This document shows positions 25,825-34,504 of a stretch of DNA of 64,000 nucleotides, piece after piece. The stretch's first letter is position 1. Each line of letters begins with the position of its first letter. Origin of the DNA: Candidatus Bathyarchaeota archaeon. GTDB taxonomy: Archaea; Thermoproteota; Bathyarchaeia; TCS64. The notes below the pieces were generated by a model, which searched no databases, was not told where the DNA came from, and worked only from the letters and a program-made list of their open reading frames with translations. A program made the translations under genes and the position numbers. The DNA is taken from assembly GCA_030739585.1 (NCBI GenBank), contig JASLYX010000001.1, positions 124,001-188,000 of the forward strand, read 5' to 3'.

Positions 25825-26670
25825 TCAACCCATCCCTACGAGCCCCCGGGCCACATTCATATTTCCCAGGTTCCCCCGCGTATCATTGATAGGCGTCTCC
25901 ATGATCATCGGCACACCCCCAAATCCACTATTCACCACCAGCCCCAGCCCCCTGAGCCCGATCTCCCCCAGCCCCAGGTGCTCATGGTGATCCCTCCCGC
26001 TCCTAAATCCCCCGACCGAATCGTTCAGATGCACCAACTCTAGACGGTCCAGCCCTATCTCCACCTCAAAAGAATTAACAGTCTCCTCAAACCCCTCCGC
26101 GGTTCTCAACTCGTACCCCGCCGCGAAGACATGACACGTGTCTAGACATATCCCCACTCGATCCGCATCGACGATACTGTTTAGAATCCGTCCCATTTCC
26201 TCAAAGCTGGAACCTACGCTATTCCTGGAGCCCGGTCCCGTCTCCAAAAGGACCATAACTTTTGAATCATCTCCCCCCAGGGCTATGTCTAGTGCATCCA
26301 CAACCCTTTCCACCCCCAATTCTGAGCCCTTTCCCAAATGACTCCCAACATGAGTAACCAGCATGGGAATACCCAACATCTCGCACCGCGCAAGTCCCGT
26401 CCCGAGGGAAGCAACAGAACGCTCATACACCTTCCTCTCTGGGGAGGCCAAATTCAAGATGTACGGCATATGCCCGAAGACCGGCTCAATCCCCGCCTCA
26501 GCCCTCTTAGCCCTAAAAGCCTCAGGCTCTCCCTCCCCTAACTCCTTTGTAGCCCAGCTTCGGGGGTTCCGAGTAAAGATCTGAAACGAGTCACATCCCA
26601 GCTTCTGAGCTCTTTCCACAGCCTTGTCTATAGAGCTAGAGATGGAGACATGGAAACCAAACTTTACCAC
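25825..26670 (-). CDS. nfo: Endonuclease IV (apurinic/apyrimidinic endonuclease)
   Basis: TIM-barrel zinc nuclease of base-excision repair. It begins VVKFGFHVSISSSIDKAVERA and has SFQIFTRNPRSW, VTHVGSHLGKGSE, LLETGPG, ICLDTCHVFAAGYEL, VHLNDS and METP, the metal-ligand blocks of the family. The frame is open further upstream to 26898, but the family N-terminus fits the GTG at 26670, which has GGAGG 11 bases before it; the ATG at 26679 is two bases from that run and less likely. The gene lies 50 bases beyond tRNA-Thr. Confidence 0.92.
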   Translation of the reverse strand: MVKFGFHVSISSSIDKAVERAQKLGCDSFQIFTRNPRSWATKELGEGEPEAFRAKRAEAGIEPVFGHMPYILNLASPERKVYERSVASLGTGLARCEMLGIPMLVTHVGSHLGKGSELGVERVVDALDIALGGDDSKVMVLLETGPGSRNSVGSSFEEMGRILNSIVDADRVGICLDTCHVFAAGYELRTAEGFEETVNSFEVEIGLDRLELVHLNDSVGGFRSGRDHHEHLGLGEIGLRGLGLVVNSGFGGVPMIMETPINDTRGNLGNMNVARGLVGMG

Positions 26671-27232
26671 GGAGCCCATCTCCTCCGGAAGACAACCGAA
26701 ACTAGCGTGATTCTCCCGGAAAAGGAGTGATTCCTCGGAACATAAAGCGCCCATCCTTCCAATATCATGGATTTCAGACAAGTCATATCCTCCCCTTATA
26801 CTTTTTAAATTCTGACTTAACCATTCGCTGGAATAGAAAGATGCGTTTTGAAGAATTATTACTTTGGGACTCTGCAACCTATAATGAGCGAGGATCAAAC
26901 CTCAATCTCCGCGCCGTACAGAACAGAATCAACACCAATAAGGTCACCAAAGCCGAAACGAAACACCTGGTTACTCTCGAGCCCATCAAAGTCACTCTAA
27001 GACGATTTTTCGGTCATCAAGAACAGGGTCCGGGTTTATCTCTATCTAGCAAGGTCTGGGACCTGAAAGGTCTAGGTGCTCGCAGAGGTCCTTCGTGATC
27101 ATAGGCTAAAGAACTACCCGCGTGTCGAGCTGGACATCCTCAAATCTGGAGGACGATAAAGTCCTTAAACGCAATATGTAACCGTACTCTATTCTGTAGG
27201 ATAGGTGTACACTTCTGAATTCCCTGGACACC
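26671..27232. other. Intergenic stretch, no gene supported
   Basis: No family is recognisable in either strand. A 27-codon plus-strand frame starting with a GTG near 27079 and ending KSGGR at the TAA near 27159 looks protein-like (LAEVLRDHRLKNYPRVELDIL) and may be a gene remnant. The rest looks like promoter sequence for the two divergent neighbours. Confidence 0.3.
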
Positions 27233-27994
27233 ATGAGGGTTCTCCTCAGCCTCACCATGTTGGGCTACTCGTCCTGGGTCGATTTAAAGACCAGAGAACT
27301 CTCCGACATGGTCTGGCTGGTGTTTGGGGGCCTCGGATTGATAATCGCCGTATACGAAGTCTATGCGGGTAGCCTATCCCTGGTCTGGTTCGTGGCTGTA
27401 GTTCTGCTCTCAGCCGCGCTCTCCCTCACCTTTAGTTTCATCGGTCTTTTTTGGGGAGCAGATGCGTTAGCTTTTATCACGCTCGCTATTCTCCACCCCT
27501 TTTACCCTAAGGGTTTGGAACCTCTCTTTGGCATAATTTCGCCCTTTTTCCCCTTAACTCTCTTCTCCAACTCGGTCTTAGCTGGGGCATCCTATTCTCT
27601 CATCCTTCTGGTCCGAAACCTAGCTTTGCCTCTTCAGGATAGGAGTCTATTTAGCGGACTTGAGCACGAGCCTATTTGGAGGAAACTTGTAGTTCTCGTC
27701 ACCGGACTTAGGGTAGGGATTCGGTCTGTGAGGGGGCCCCCTTTCCAGTATCCCCTAGAGATGCTTATGACTGGGGAAAAACCTGGTAGGATGTTGATCC
27801 TTATGCCTGATATTCGAGATGACAGCTCAGCTGTGAAAGTCTTTAAAACGATTGAAGCCTCGGGCGTGCAGGATGTCTGGGTTTCCAACACCTTGCCTTT
27901 CATCGTCTATATTGCTATAGGATATATACTTGCGCTGGAGATGGGTGATGTCATCATCTCACTCGTGAAACCCTTTTTCCTCGGTTTGTTTTAA
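27233..27994 (+). CDS. Archaeal prepilin/preflagellin peptidase (A24 family)
   Basis: A 253-residue membrane aspartic protease that would cut class III signal peptides of archaellins or pilins. The two catalytic aspartates are in YSSWVDLKTREL (about residue 16) and FWGADALAF (about 80, the GxGD-like motif here GAD). Several membrane helices surround them. A soluble stretch of about 60 residues (KLVVLVTGLRVGIRSVRGPPFQYPLEML...) precedes the last helix, as in FlaK. No archaellum or pilus genes are nearby. The ATG at 27233 begins inside the first helix, so a few residues upstream could be missing. Confidence 0.82.
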   Translation: MRVLLSLTMLGYSSWVDLKTRELSDMVWLVFGGLGLIIAVYEVYAGSLSLVWFVAVVLLSAALSLTFSFIGLFWGADALAFITLAILHPFYPKGLEPLFGIISPFFPLTLFSNSVLAGASYSLILLVRNLALPLQDRSLFSGLEHEPIWRKLVVLVTGLRVGIRSVRGPPFQYPLEMLMTGEKPGRMLILMPDIRDDSSAVKVFKTIEASGVQDVWVSNTLPFIVYIAIGYILALEMGDVIISLVKPFFLGLF

Positions 27995-28364
27995 CCTTTC
28001 ATGTGATCAACTAAACGGCCAAGAGAGGGTTTACTTGAACGGGAGCCTTGTTATTGAGATCATGATCATCCGCTTGCGTCACGAGCTTCAGACTTTATCA
28101 CTATGCATATAGCCGGTTATATCGGTCCTAGACGAATAAGATCATCAAGCGCCACAGGAATTTCCTCAGGGAGAATGAGGAAGCACGCGCCCAACAACTC
28201 CCTTAGATCCTCCTAAATAGACAAAGGGGAAAGGGTCAAGCACCATTTTTTTCCAACACTGAAACCCGATATCATATAGAACCGCTTACAACATTCAATA
28301 CTTCCATAGGAAACTTATAATAACCGTCCAACGACACGACTAACTAGGTTTATGAAGTGACCCT
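27995..28364. other. Intergenic stretch, nothing recognised
   Basis: 370 bases with no open frame of note on either strand and no clear RNA fold. A T/A-rich region near 28300-28325 (CTTATAATAACC) is a plausible promoter element for the CBS-domain gene. Confidence 0.3.
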
Positions 28365-28784
28365 ATGAGCGGAATAATGATCGTTAGGGATATCATGTCC
28401 CGAAACGTAAAGACCGTGAGACCAGACGATACGGTTCGCGATGCAGTCCGGAAGATGAACAAGTTCCGAATCGGCTCCGTTGTAGTAGTTAATAGCGGAA
28501 GACCTACCGGAATTATTACTGAGCGCAACATCCACCAATCCATCGTTGAGCCCCGCCATGATCCCTCCTCCATTAGGGCTAAGGTCATCATGACCCAACC
28601 TCTCATCACAATTGATCCCAACACTGCTGTTGAGGAGGCTGCCCCGATCATGGCTAACAACACTATCAAGACCCTTCCCGTCATCGAGAAGAACAAGATC
28701 CTAGGCATCCTTACCAGCAGCGATATTGTCAAAAACAATCCTACCCCGCTGAGCATTCTTGACGAACTTCTACCAGTCGGATAA
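28365..28784 (+). CDS. Stand-alone CBS-domain pair protein
   Basis: The 139 residues are two CBS repeats (about 8-62 and 72-128), each with the pattern MSRNVKTVRPDDTVRDAVRKM...GSVVVVNSGRPTGIITERNI and MTQPLITIDPNTAVEEAAPIM...LPVIEKNKILGILTSSDIV. Such small proteins bind adenosine nucleotides and act as energy sensors; the partner is unknown. The ATG at 28365 is followed by a second ATG at 28377, also usable. It is a single gene followed by an FAD oxidoreductase 149 bases on. Confidence 0.88.
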   Translation: MSGIMIVRDIMSRNVKTVRPDDTVRDAVRKMNKFRIGSVVVVNSGRPTGIITERNIHQSIVEPRHDPSSIRAKVIMTQPLITIDPNTAVEEAAPIMANNTIKTLPVIEKNKILGILTSSDIVKNNPTPLSILDELLPVG

Positions 28785-28933
28785 CCTCTATTTTCTCTTT
28801 CAACCATCAAAAGATTATCCTCCGAACCAATAAACCTTAACCCTAGTGTTGAGAACTTCAACAACACCCTTAGATCCCAACCTACCGAGAGATCGGTTAA
28901 ATACACTCTCGACCAAATCCTCCTGGATCTGCC

Positions 28934-30055
28934 ATGGAGCTATTGGACGTCGTTATAATAGGGGCAGGTGCAGTGGGCCTAGCCATCGCCGCAGAGATAG
29001 CCCAGGAAGATAGAGAGTTGTATATTCTTGAGAGAGAGAGTTCATATGGTCAGGGAACCAGCAGCCGTAACAGCGAGGTCATCCATGCAGGCATCTATTA
29101 TCCCCGATGCAGTCTAAAGGCACAGCTATGCGTCAAGGCCAACCCAATGATCTACGAGATCTGCGAGAAATACAATGTCCCCCACAGCCAGGTTGGCAAG
29201 ATCATTATTGCCAACGGTGAGGAAGAGACCAAGCAACTTGAGGGGATCCTCGCTAAGGCAAAAGATTGCGGTGCCAGGGACTTGGAGCTCATCGACGCCG
29301 CCCGGATCCACAAACTAGAGCCCCAAGTCAAAGCCGACGCCGCAATTCTGAGTCCCACCACAGGCATCATAGATGCCCATGGCCTCATGGACCACTACCA
29401 CCGGGAAGCACGCCTGAAGAGCGGAGGAGATCCACTCGTTCTAAACACCGAGGTTACAGGTCTCAAGCGGAAAGGGGACGGATATTTCATAGAGATGACC
29501 TCCGGTAGTGAGACCTTCGTTGTGCAGGCGCGGATGGTTATAAACTCCGCTGGGCTCTATGCTGACAAAATCGCCGGGATGACGGGAATAGACCTAGACG
29601 AAGCAGGTTACAGGCTCCACTGGTGCAAAGGAGACTACTTTAGCCTCACCGGCAAGCCCCCGGTCAGGATGCTGGTCTACCCTCCCCCGCCCCGAGATGC
29701 AGCAAGTCTCGGGATCCACACAGTCCCTGATCTCATGGGCCGCCTCAAGTTCGGCCCTAGCGCCTACTACGTAGACGAAATTATCTACAACGTCAAAGGG
29801 AGCAGGGACGAGTTCTGGGAGGACATTGTCACGTACCTTCCTAATATCAGGAAGGAGGACCTCAACCCCGACATGTCTGGCATCAGGGCCAAGCTCCAAG
29901 CATCCGGCGAACCTGCACGCGATTTCATCATCAGGCACGAGGAGGACAGGGGTTATTCTGGTCTCATCAACCTCATTGGTATAGAGTCTCCTGGTCTTAC
30001 CTGTAGTCCCGCGATTGCTGAGATGGTCGGAGGAATGGTTGAGCAATACCTCTAA
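28934..30055 (+). CDS. FAD-dependent oxidoreductase, L-2-hydroxyglutarate oxidase (LhgO)-like
   Basis: A 373-residue DAO-family flavoprotein. The FAD dinucleotide motif is GAGAVGLAIAAEIAQ at residues 10-24; GTSSRNSEVIHAGIYYP and HWCKGDYFSL match the L-2-hydroxyglutarate dehydrogenase/oxidase group (LhgO, L2HGDH), and INSAGLYADKIA is the second flavin contact. It probably oxidises a 2-hydroxy acid; the exact substrate is inferred from similarity. The next gene, a ThDP enzyme, is on the same strand 350 bases away. Confidence 0.85.
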   Translation: MELLDVVIIGAGAVGLAIAAEIAQEDRELYILERESSYGQGTSSRNSEVIHAGIYYPRCSLKAQLCVKANPMIYEICEKYNVPHSQVGKIIIANGEEETKQLEGILAKAKDCGARDLELIDAARIHKLEPQVKADAAILSPTTGIIDAHGLMDHYHREARLKSGGDPLVLNTEVTGLKRKGDGYFIEMTSGSETFVVQARMVINSAGLYADKIAGMTGIDLDEAGYRLHWCKGDYFSLTGKPPVRMLVYPPPPRDAASLGIHTVPDLMGRLKFGPSAYYVDEIIYNVKGSRDEFWEDIVTYLPNIRKEDLNPDMSGIRAKLQASGEPARDFIIRHEEDRGYSGLINLIGIESPGLTCSPAIAEMVGGMVEQYL

Positions 30056-30402
30056 CCCACCAAAAAAACGTTATTTGTCTCCACGGTCCTACCGCGGTAG
30101 GGATACTCCGAATAAATCTCAGCCAATATTATTCCTTAACATAAACGGCTAGATTAATCATAACGGTCAACTATGTTATTAAAGTGCCCGTAAAATCCCA
30201 AGTTTTATAACACTACGATCCGGGTACGCGGTAAAGAACATCCTAATCCCTGAGTAGACCCTAAACTGTTTTGCCAGTCCAAAAGAGAAATTAACGCATA
30301 CACAAGATGCACAACTAACCTAATAATAATCAATAATATGGAAAAGGCATACGAAGCCCTTATTATGCCCCGATGAAGAATGAATTCCGTCGGGTGCAGA
30401 AA
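30056..30402. other. Intergenic stretch with a 14-base perfect palindrome
   Basis: CCTACCGCGGTAGG at 30088-30101 is a perfect palindrome 33 bases after the oxidoreductase stop; it could be a terminator stem or an operator. A TTTTATAAC run near 30203-30211 could be the TATA box of the ThDP enzyme gene. No coding sequence is seen. Confidence 0.4.
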
Positions 30403-32118
30403 ATGAACGCATCCAAAGTCCTTTTAGAGATGCTAAAAAGCTACAACGTGAGCCATGTATTCGGTCTCCCAGGGGAGACCACCCTCAACCTCTACGAGCA
30501 GTGGCATGATTATCCAGATGTCATCCATGTGATGGCTAGGGACGAGAGGAGCGCAGTGTTCATGGCCGACGGGTACGCCAAGGCCAGCTACAAACCCGGG
30601 GTCTGTGAGGGGCCTAGCGTGGGTGCCACCCATATGCTCCCGGGAGTTGCCGAGGCGTATAAGGCTAGTGTTCCCATGGTTGTCTTTACCTCCGATATTC
30701 CTTTACATCTCAAGAAACATAACATGCTTACGGAAATCGATCAAACAGCCCTCTTTAGTGGAGTAACAAAGGAGACAATCACTGTTTCTGATCCCTCTGA
30801 GATACCCCATGTGATCCGGAGGGCGTTCAGGCTTGCTACAGGGGGGAAGCCGGGGCCAGTTCACATCCGTCTCCCTATGGATATTCTGGGAGGGGAGATC
30901 GATAATCCTCAGATTTTAGCTCAGGAGGATTTCGCGAGTTATCCAGGCCACAGATCAACTGCGCAGGAAGATCGCATTCACTCAGCTGTGAAACTTCTAG
31001 CTTTATCATCACGACCCGTGATTGTCTGCGGACAGGGAGTCCTTTGGTCTCAGGCTTGGGATGAAGTCCAGATCCTAGCTGAGCTTTTCGACGCTCCAGT
31101 GGGCACCACGATCAGCGCCAAGGGGAGCATCTCCGAGAACCATCACCTCTCTATCGGTGTTGTCGGAGCCCGAGGAGGAACATCTCTATCCAACGGAGTC
31201 GTGGCAGGAGCCGACCTTATCATGTTTATCGGCTGCAACACCGATTCTGCCTCCACGGTCAAGTGGACTCTACCTCCCCTTTATTCAGCTGCTAAGGTTA
31301 TCCATCTAGACATCAGCGAGGCCGAGGCGGGAAATAATTACCCCACGGACATCTTTTTGATAGGAGACGCTAAAGCCACGTTGAGAAAGATGATTAACAT
31401 AGCTCCGAGCAAGAGCGACCCCGATAATACAACAAGACTGGAGGCCCTCAAAAAAGCGAAGGAGAGCTACGATAATCAGATATCTGAGCTATCGGCCACG
31501 GATGAGACTCCTATCCACCCCCTGAGGTTCGTGAAAGAGTTGACGGGAGCGATCCCTAACGAATATGTGATGGTTGTGGACGTCGGTGTGAGCGCCATTT
31601 ATACATCCACCTTCTTCAAGGTCAGAAGAGCAGGGCGGAGCGTGCTCTATAACTATGCAATGGGCTCTTTGGGATACGCTCTCCCGGCATCCATCGGAGC
31701 CCAATTCGCGAGACCCAACAGCTGTATAGTTACGCTGATGGGAGATGGCAGCTTTGGGTTTACTGCAGGGGAGCTAGAGACCCTCTCTAGATTAGGGGGA
31801 AACAATAACGTGATCTTATTCAATAATTCGAGCTTCGGTTGGATAAAGGCGGCTGCTACGTTCTCTCACGGCCCTGAGTATGCGGGTTTCGCAACGGGGT
31901 TCTCCGACGTAGATTATCCAAAGATCGCTGAAGGATTCGGCTTACGAGCTTATAGCGTAGATGGCCCTGGAGAGTTGGGTCCCACTCTGAGGGAGGCATT
32001 CGCGCTGGATGAGCCAACTTTCATCGAGCTCAGGGTGATGCCTGAGGATGAGCTAGTGCCCCCGGTGCCATCATGGATTAGGAGGGCAGGGGGGCTAGGG
32101 CTCCGGTACGTGGGCTGA
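30403..32118 (+). CDS. ThDP-dependent enzyme of the acetolactate synthase family
   Basis: The three domains of the IlvB-like family are present: N-terminal pyrimidine-binding domain with the catalytic glutamate in ARDERSAVFMADGYAK, a central Rossmann-like domain (SSRPVIVCGQGVL), and the C-terminal diphosphate domain with GDGSFGFTAGELETLSRLGGNNNVILFNN. Members include acetolactate synthase, sulfopyruvate decarboxylase and oxalyl-CoA decarboxylase; the sequence does not decide which. A class III CoA-transferase lies convergently next door, as in oxalate degradation, but that is only suggestive. The ATG at 30403 has GGGTG six bases upstream; the earlier ATG at 30373 has no such site. Confidence 0.82.
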   Translation: MNASKVLLEMLKSYNVSHVFGLPGETTLNLYEQWHDYPDVIHVMARDERSAVFMADGYAKASYKPGVCEGPSVGATHMLPGVAEAYKASVPMVVFTSDIPLHLKKHNMLTEIDQTALFSGVTKETITVSDPSEIPHVIRRAFRLATGGKPGPVHIRLPMDILGGEIDNPQILAQEDFASYPGHRSTAQEDRIHSAVKLLALSSRPVIVCGQGVLWSQAWDEVQILAELFDAPVGTTISAKGSISENHHLSIGVVGARGGTSLSNGVVAGADLIMFIGCNTDSASTVKWTLPPLYSAAKVIHLDISEAEAGNNYPTDIFLIGDAKATLRKMINIAPSKSDPDNTTRLEALKKAKESYDNQISELSATDETPIHPLRFVKELTGAIPNEYVMVVDVGVSAIYTSTFFKVRRAGRSVLYNYAMGSLGYALPASIGAQFARPNSCIVTLMGDGSFGFTAGELETLSRLGGNNNVILFNNSSFGWIKAAATFSHGPEYAGFATGFSDVDYPKIAEGFGLRAYSVDGPGELGPTLREAFALDEPTFIELRVMPEDELVPPVPSWIRRAGGLGLRYVG

Positions 32119-32299
32119 GCCTGTCCTAGGCGTTAACAGAAGCTTCCATGTAGTTTGTCCCTGAGCGCGCGGCTTGCATTCATGGACATCGATGTCTATT
32201 ATCATCTTCTCTCATGGGTACCTATAACTAGGACATTAGACTCGTGAAGGGTTGCTATATCAACTGAAAAGCTCTGTGACCCCCGTATTTGTAGAAAGG

Positions 32300-33505
32300 T
32301 TAGATCGCTCCTCTCTCCCTGAGACAGGCAACCTCTTTTTGGGAGTAACCTGCGATCTCCTCAAGAATCTCATCAGTGTGGGCACCTAACCCCGGCGAGG
32401 GTAACCCTCCCTCACAACACATATCCGAAAACTTGAGCGCCGGCCCGATCTGTTTTATCCGCCCTGCTTTTGGATGATCAACCTCCACCAGCATACCTCT
32501 GTGGAGCACCTGCTCATCAGAGAAGACTTCATCTATAGAGTATACCGGGGCGCTGGGGAAGCCGATGTCCCTGAAAGTTTCAAGCCATTCGTCCCTGGGT
32601 TTCTTGCTTAACTCTTCCTGGAGTAGGGGTATCAGAGTCTCTCGGTTCTTCACCCGATCCTCGTTCCGCATGTAGAGCGGATCCCCGCTAAGACTCTCGA
32701 GCCCCAGCAAGCTGCAGAGTAAACCAAAGAGGGGGTCGTTCCCCGCTGCCACTAGGATATCTTTCCCGTCCGCAGCCCTGAATGCCTGATAAGGCACGAT
32801 GCTGGGGTGAGCGGAACCCATCTTGGGCGCAGCCTTCCCAGTTGCGAAGTAGTAACCGGCCATATATGTCATCCACGAGACCGAGCCGTCGATCATGGCG
32901 ACATCCAGATACTGGCCCTTCCCAGTCTTCTCCCTAGCTCTAAGAGCTGAGAGGATAGCGATCACGGCCCACATCCCTGCTCCGATATCTGTGATTGCAA
33001 CCCCAATCTTTACTGGCGCCGCCCCGGGCTCTCCCGTGACCCCCATGAGCCCTCCCATCCCCTGGATGATAAGGTCGTATCCCGGCCTCTGGGCGTAGGG
33101 TCCCGTCTGACCAAAACTAGAGATACTGCAGTAGACGAGGCTGGGATTCACCTTTTTGAGGGTCGCGTAGTCCACCCCGAGTCGGGTTGTGACCCCTGGA
33201 CGATAATTCTCAAGGAAGACATCGCATTTCTCAGCAATCTTGTAGAGGGCCTCCTGGGCCTCCGTGTTCTTGAGGTTGAGGGTGACGCTCTTTTTTCCCC
33301 TGTTGATGGACATAAAATAACTGCTCTCACCGTTCACGAAAGGAGGATAGGTCCGGGTGTCGTCTCCCCGATCTGGGATCTCCACCTTAATTACCTCGGC
33401 CCCCAGTTCTGAGAGTGTCATAGAACAGAAGGGGCCTGCAAGAACTCTGCTAAGGTCAAGGACCCGGATCCCCTTGAGGGGCGGCTCACCGACATTATCC
33501 GACAT
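32300..33505 (-). CDS. CaiB/BaiF family (class III) CoA-transferase
   Basis: A 401-residue family III CoA-transferase. KGIRVLDLSRVLAGPFCSMTLSELGAEVIKVE is the conserved N-terminus and the catalytic aspartate is in RPGYDLIIQGMGGLM. It moves CoA between acyl groups; formyl-CoA:oxalate, carnitine and succinyl-CoA dependent enzymes all belong here and the substrate cannot be read from sequence. It faces the ThDP enzyme gene across 180 bases and is followed on its own strand, upstream, by the small hydrolase-like gene. Confidence 0.9.
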   Translation of the reverse strand: MSDNVGEPPLKGIRVLDLSRVLAGPFCSMTLSELGAEVIKVEIPDRGDDTRTYPPFVNGESSYFMSINRGKKSVTLNLKNTEAQEALYKIAEKCDVFLENYRPGVTTRLGVDYATLKKVNPSLVYCSISSFGQTGPYAQRPGYDLIIQGMGGLMGVTGEPGAAPVKIGVAITDIGAGMWAVIAILSALRAREKTGKGQYLDVAMIDGSVSWMTYMAGYYFATGKAAPKMGSAHPSIVPYQAFRAADGKDILVAAGNDPLFGLLCSLLGLESLSGDPLYMRNEDRVKNRETLIPLLQEELSKKPRDEWLETFRDIGFPSAPVYSIDEVFSDEQVLHRGMLVEVDHPKAGRIKQIGPALKFSDMCCEGGLPSPGLGAHTDEILEEIAGYSQKEVACLRERGAI

Positions 33506-33541
33506 GAGGGAGTAATTGTGACAATGACGTTTTTAGCATTT

Positions 33542-34012
33542 TCAGGCCTTTAGGGATACCTTTTCGAGGCAGAATTCCTCTGCACTCCCCCGGATGACCC
33601 TCGACTCCATCCTGAGGCGCCTGTCAAACCTACTGAGGATGGCTTGAATTGCAGGAAGGGTAAGGTTGCCGCAGAGTCCCTCGAGGAAGTAGCCGCAGTT
33701 AATCCCTACGTCGAGGAAGGCCTCATAGAAGGGGCACCTGCCAACCCGATAAGTTACCGAGGAGTCATCCCTCTCGTGGACGACGACCTCGGCCCCAGCT
33801 TCTTCCATAAAAGTTCGGTATATGGCATCCCCTATATCCAGCGGATGGGAATCCATAGACTGTTCCCTAAAGAGCTCTTCCTGTATCACGTCTGCCTGAT
33901 TCTCCACGGCAGCCTGGAGCATCTCAAGGCCCCTGTCGGTTCCAAGCTCCGCGATGACCTCTTCAAGGAACAGGATTAGCAGTGTATAGGATCTACGGAC
34001 TCCTTTGAACAT
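33542..34012 (-). CDS. L-2-amino-thiazoline-4-carboxylate hydrolase-like protein
   Basis: The 156 residues match the pattern of the ATC hydrolase-like family: helical N-terminus, then YRVGRCPFYEAFLDVGINCGYFLEGLCG, with conserved cysteines where the family has CP-Y and C-x-x-D regions. Many members have no known substrate. It ends 36 bases before the CoA-transferase start and is likely co-transcribed with it. A second, diverged relative is at 55097-55624. Confidence 0.6.
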   Translation of the reverse strand: MFKGVRRSYTLLILFLEEVIAELGTDRGLEMLQAAVENQADVIQEELFREQSMDSHPLDIGDAIYRTFMEEAGAEVVVHERDDSSVTYRVGRCPFYEAFLDVGINCGYFLEGLCGNLTLPAIQAILSRFDRRLRMESRVIRGSAEEFCLEKVSLKA

Positions 34013-34504
34013 TCGGTTACCCTAAGGGTTCAGCCGTATAAGGGGTATGCGACTATATCTATGATATAATTAGTGAGAACTTTCATATAAATTCATTAAT
34101 GGCGTCTTTGGCAGAGGTTGCCTGAGATGAACTGCCAATCGTGTGCTTGGGTTTCCCTTTTTCGCAGGGACTTATGCTTTGTGAAGGGTTTCTTTCTAGA
34201 GATATAACCCTAGCTCATTGTTTGATGATTTTACCCTTTTCGATCACTGTTTAGCTAAAAATGTAAAATAGGGATTTATTTTGTGCTTGTATACTTTACG
34301 TGTTCTAACTCTTTCCGAGTGACGGGTTTGTTAATCCCTCTTGATATTCGTGAGTTTTTGAGTAGGTTTGACCACATCTTTCATTATAGAGCTGTTGGTG
34401 GTTAATCTCTATTCTCTAAATCCCCAAAAGGGGCTGGATTTTTATGAGAGTTGCTCTCCTAAGATATATTAATCCGTCCTCCGTCTAACTCGCAGGCATT
34501 CAAC
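34013..34504. other. Long leader/intergenic region before infB with a hairpin
   Basis: 492 bases, AT-rich, without a supported gene. TTGGCAG at 34108-34114 pairs perfectly with CTGCCAA at 34132-34138, enclosing a loop with CTGAGATGAA. T-rich runs near 34185-34200 and TATA-like AAGATATATTAA near 34459-34470, close to the aIF5B start, give a likely promoter. Confidence 0.35.

Noticed and set aside
26727-27098. Plus-strand 123-codon frame overlapping the nfo start region
   Set aside because: Low-complexity, basic composition and no motif; the nfo reading is far stronger.
28340-28906. Minus-strand frame of 188 codons over the CBS gene
   Set aside because: It mirrors a well-supported CBS-domain protein on the other strand.
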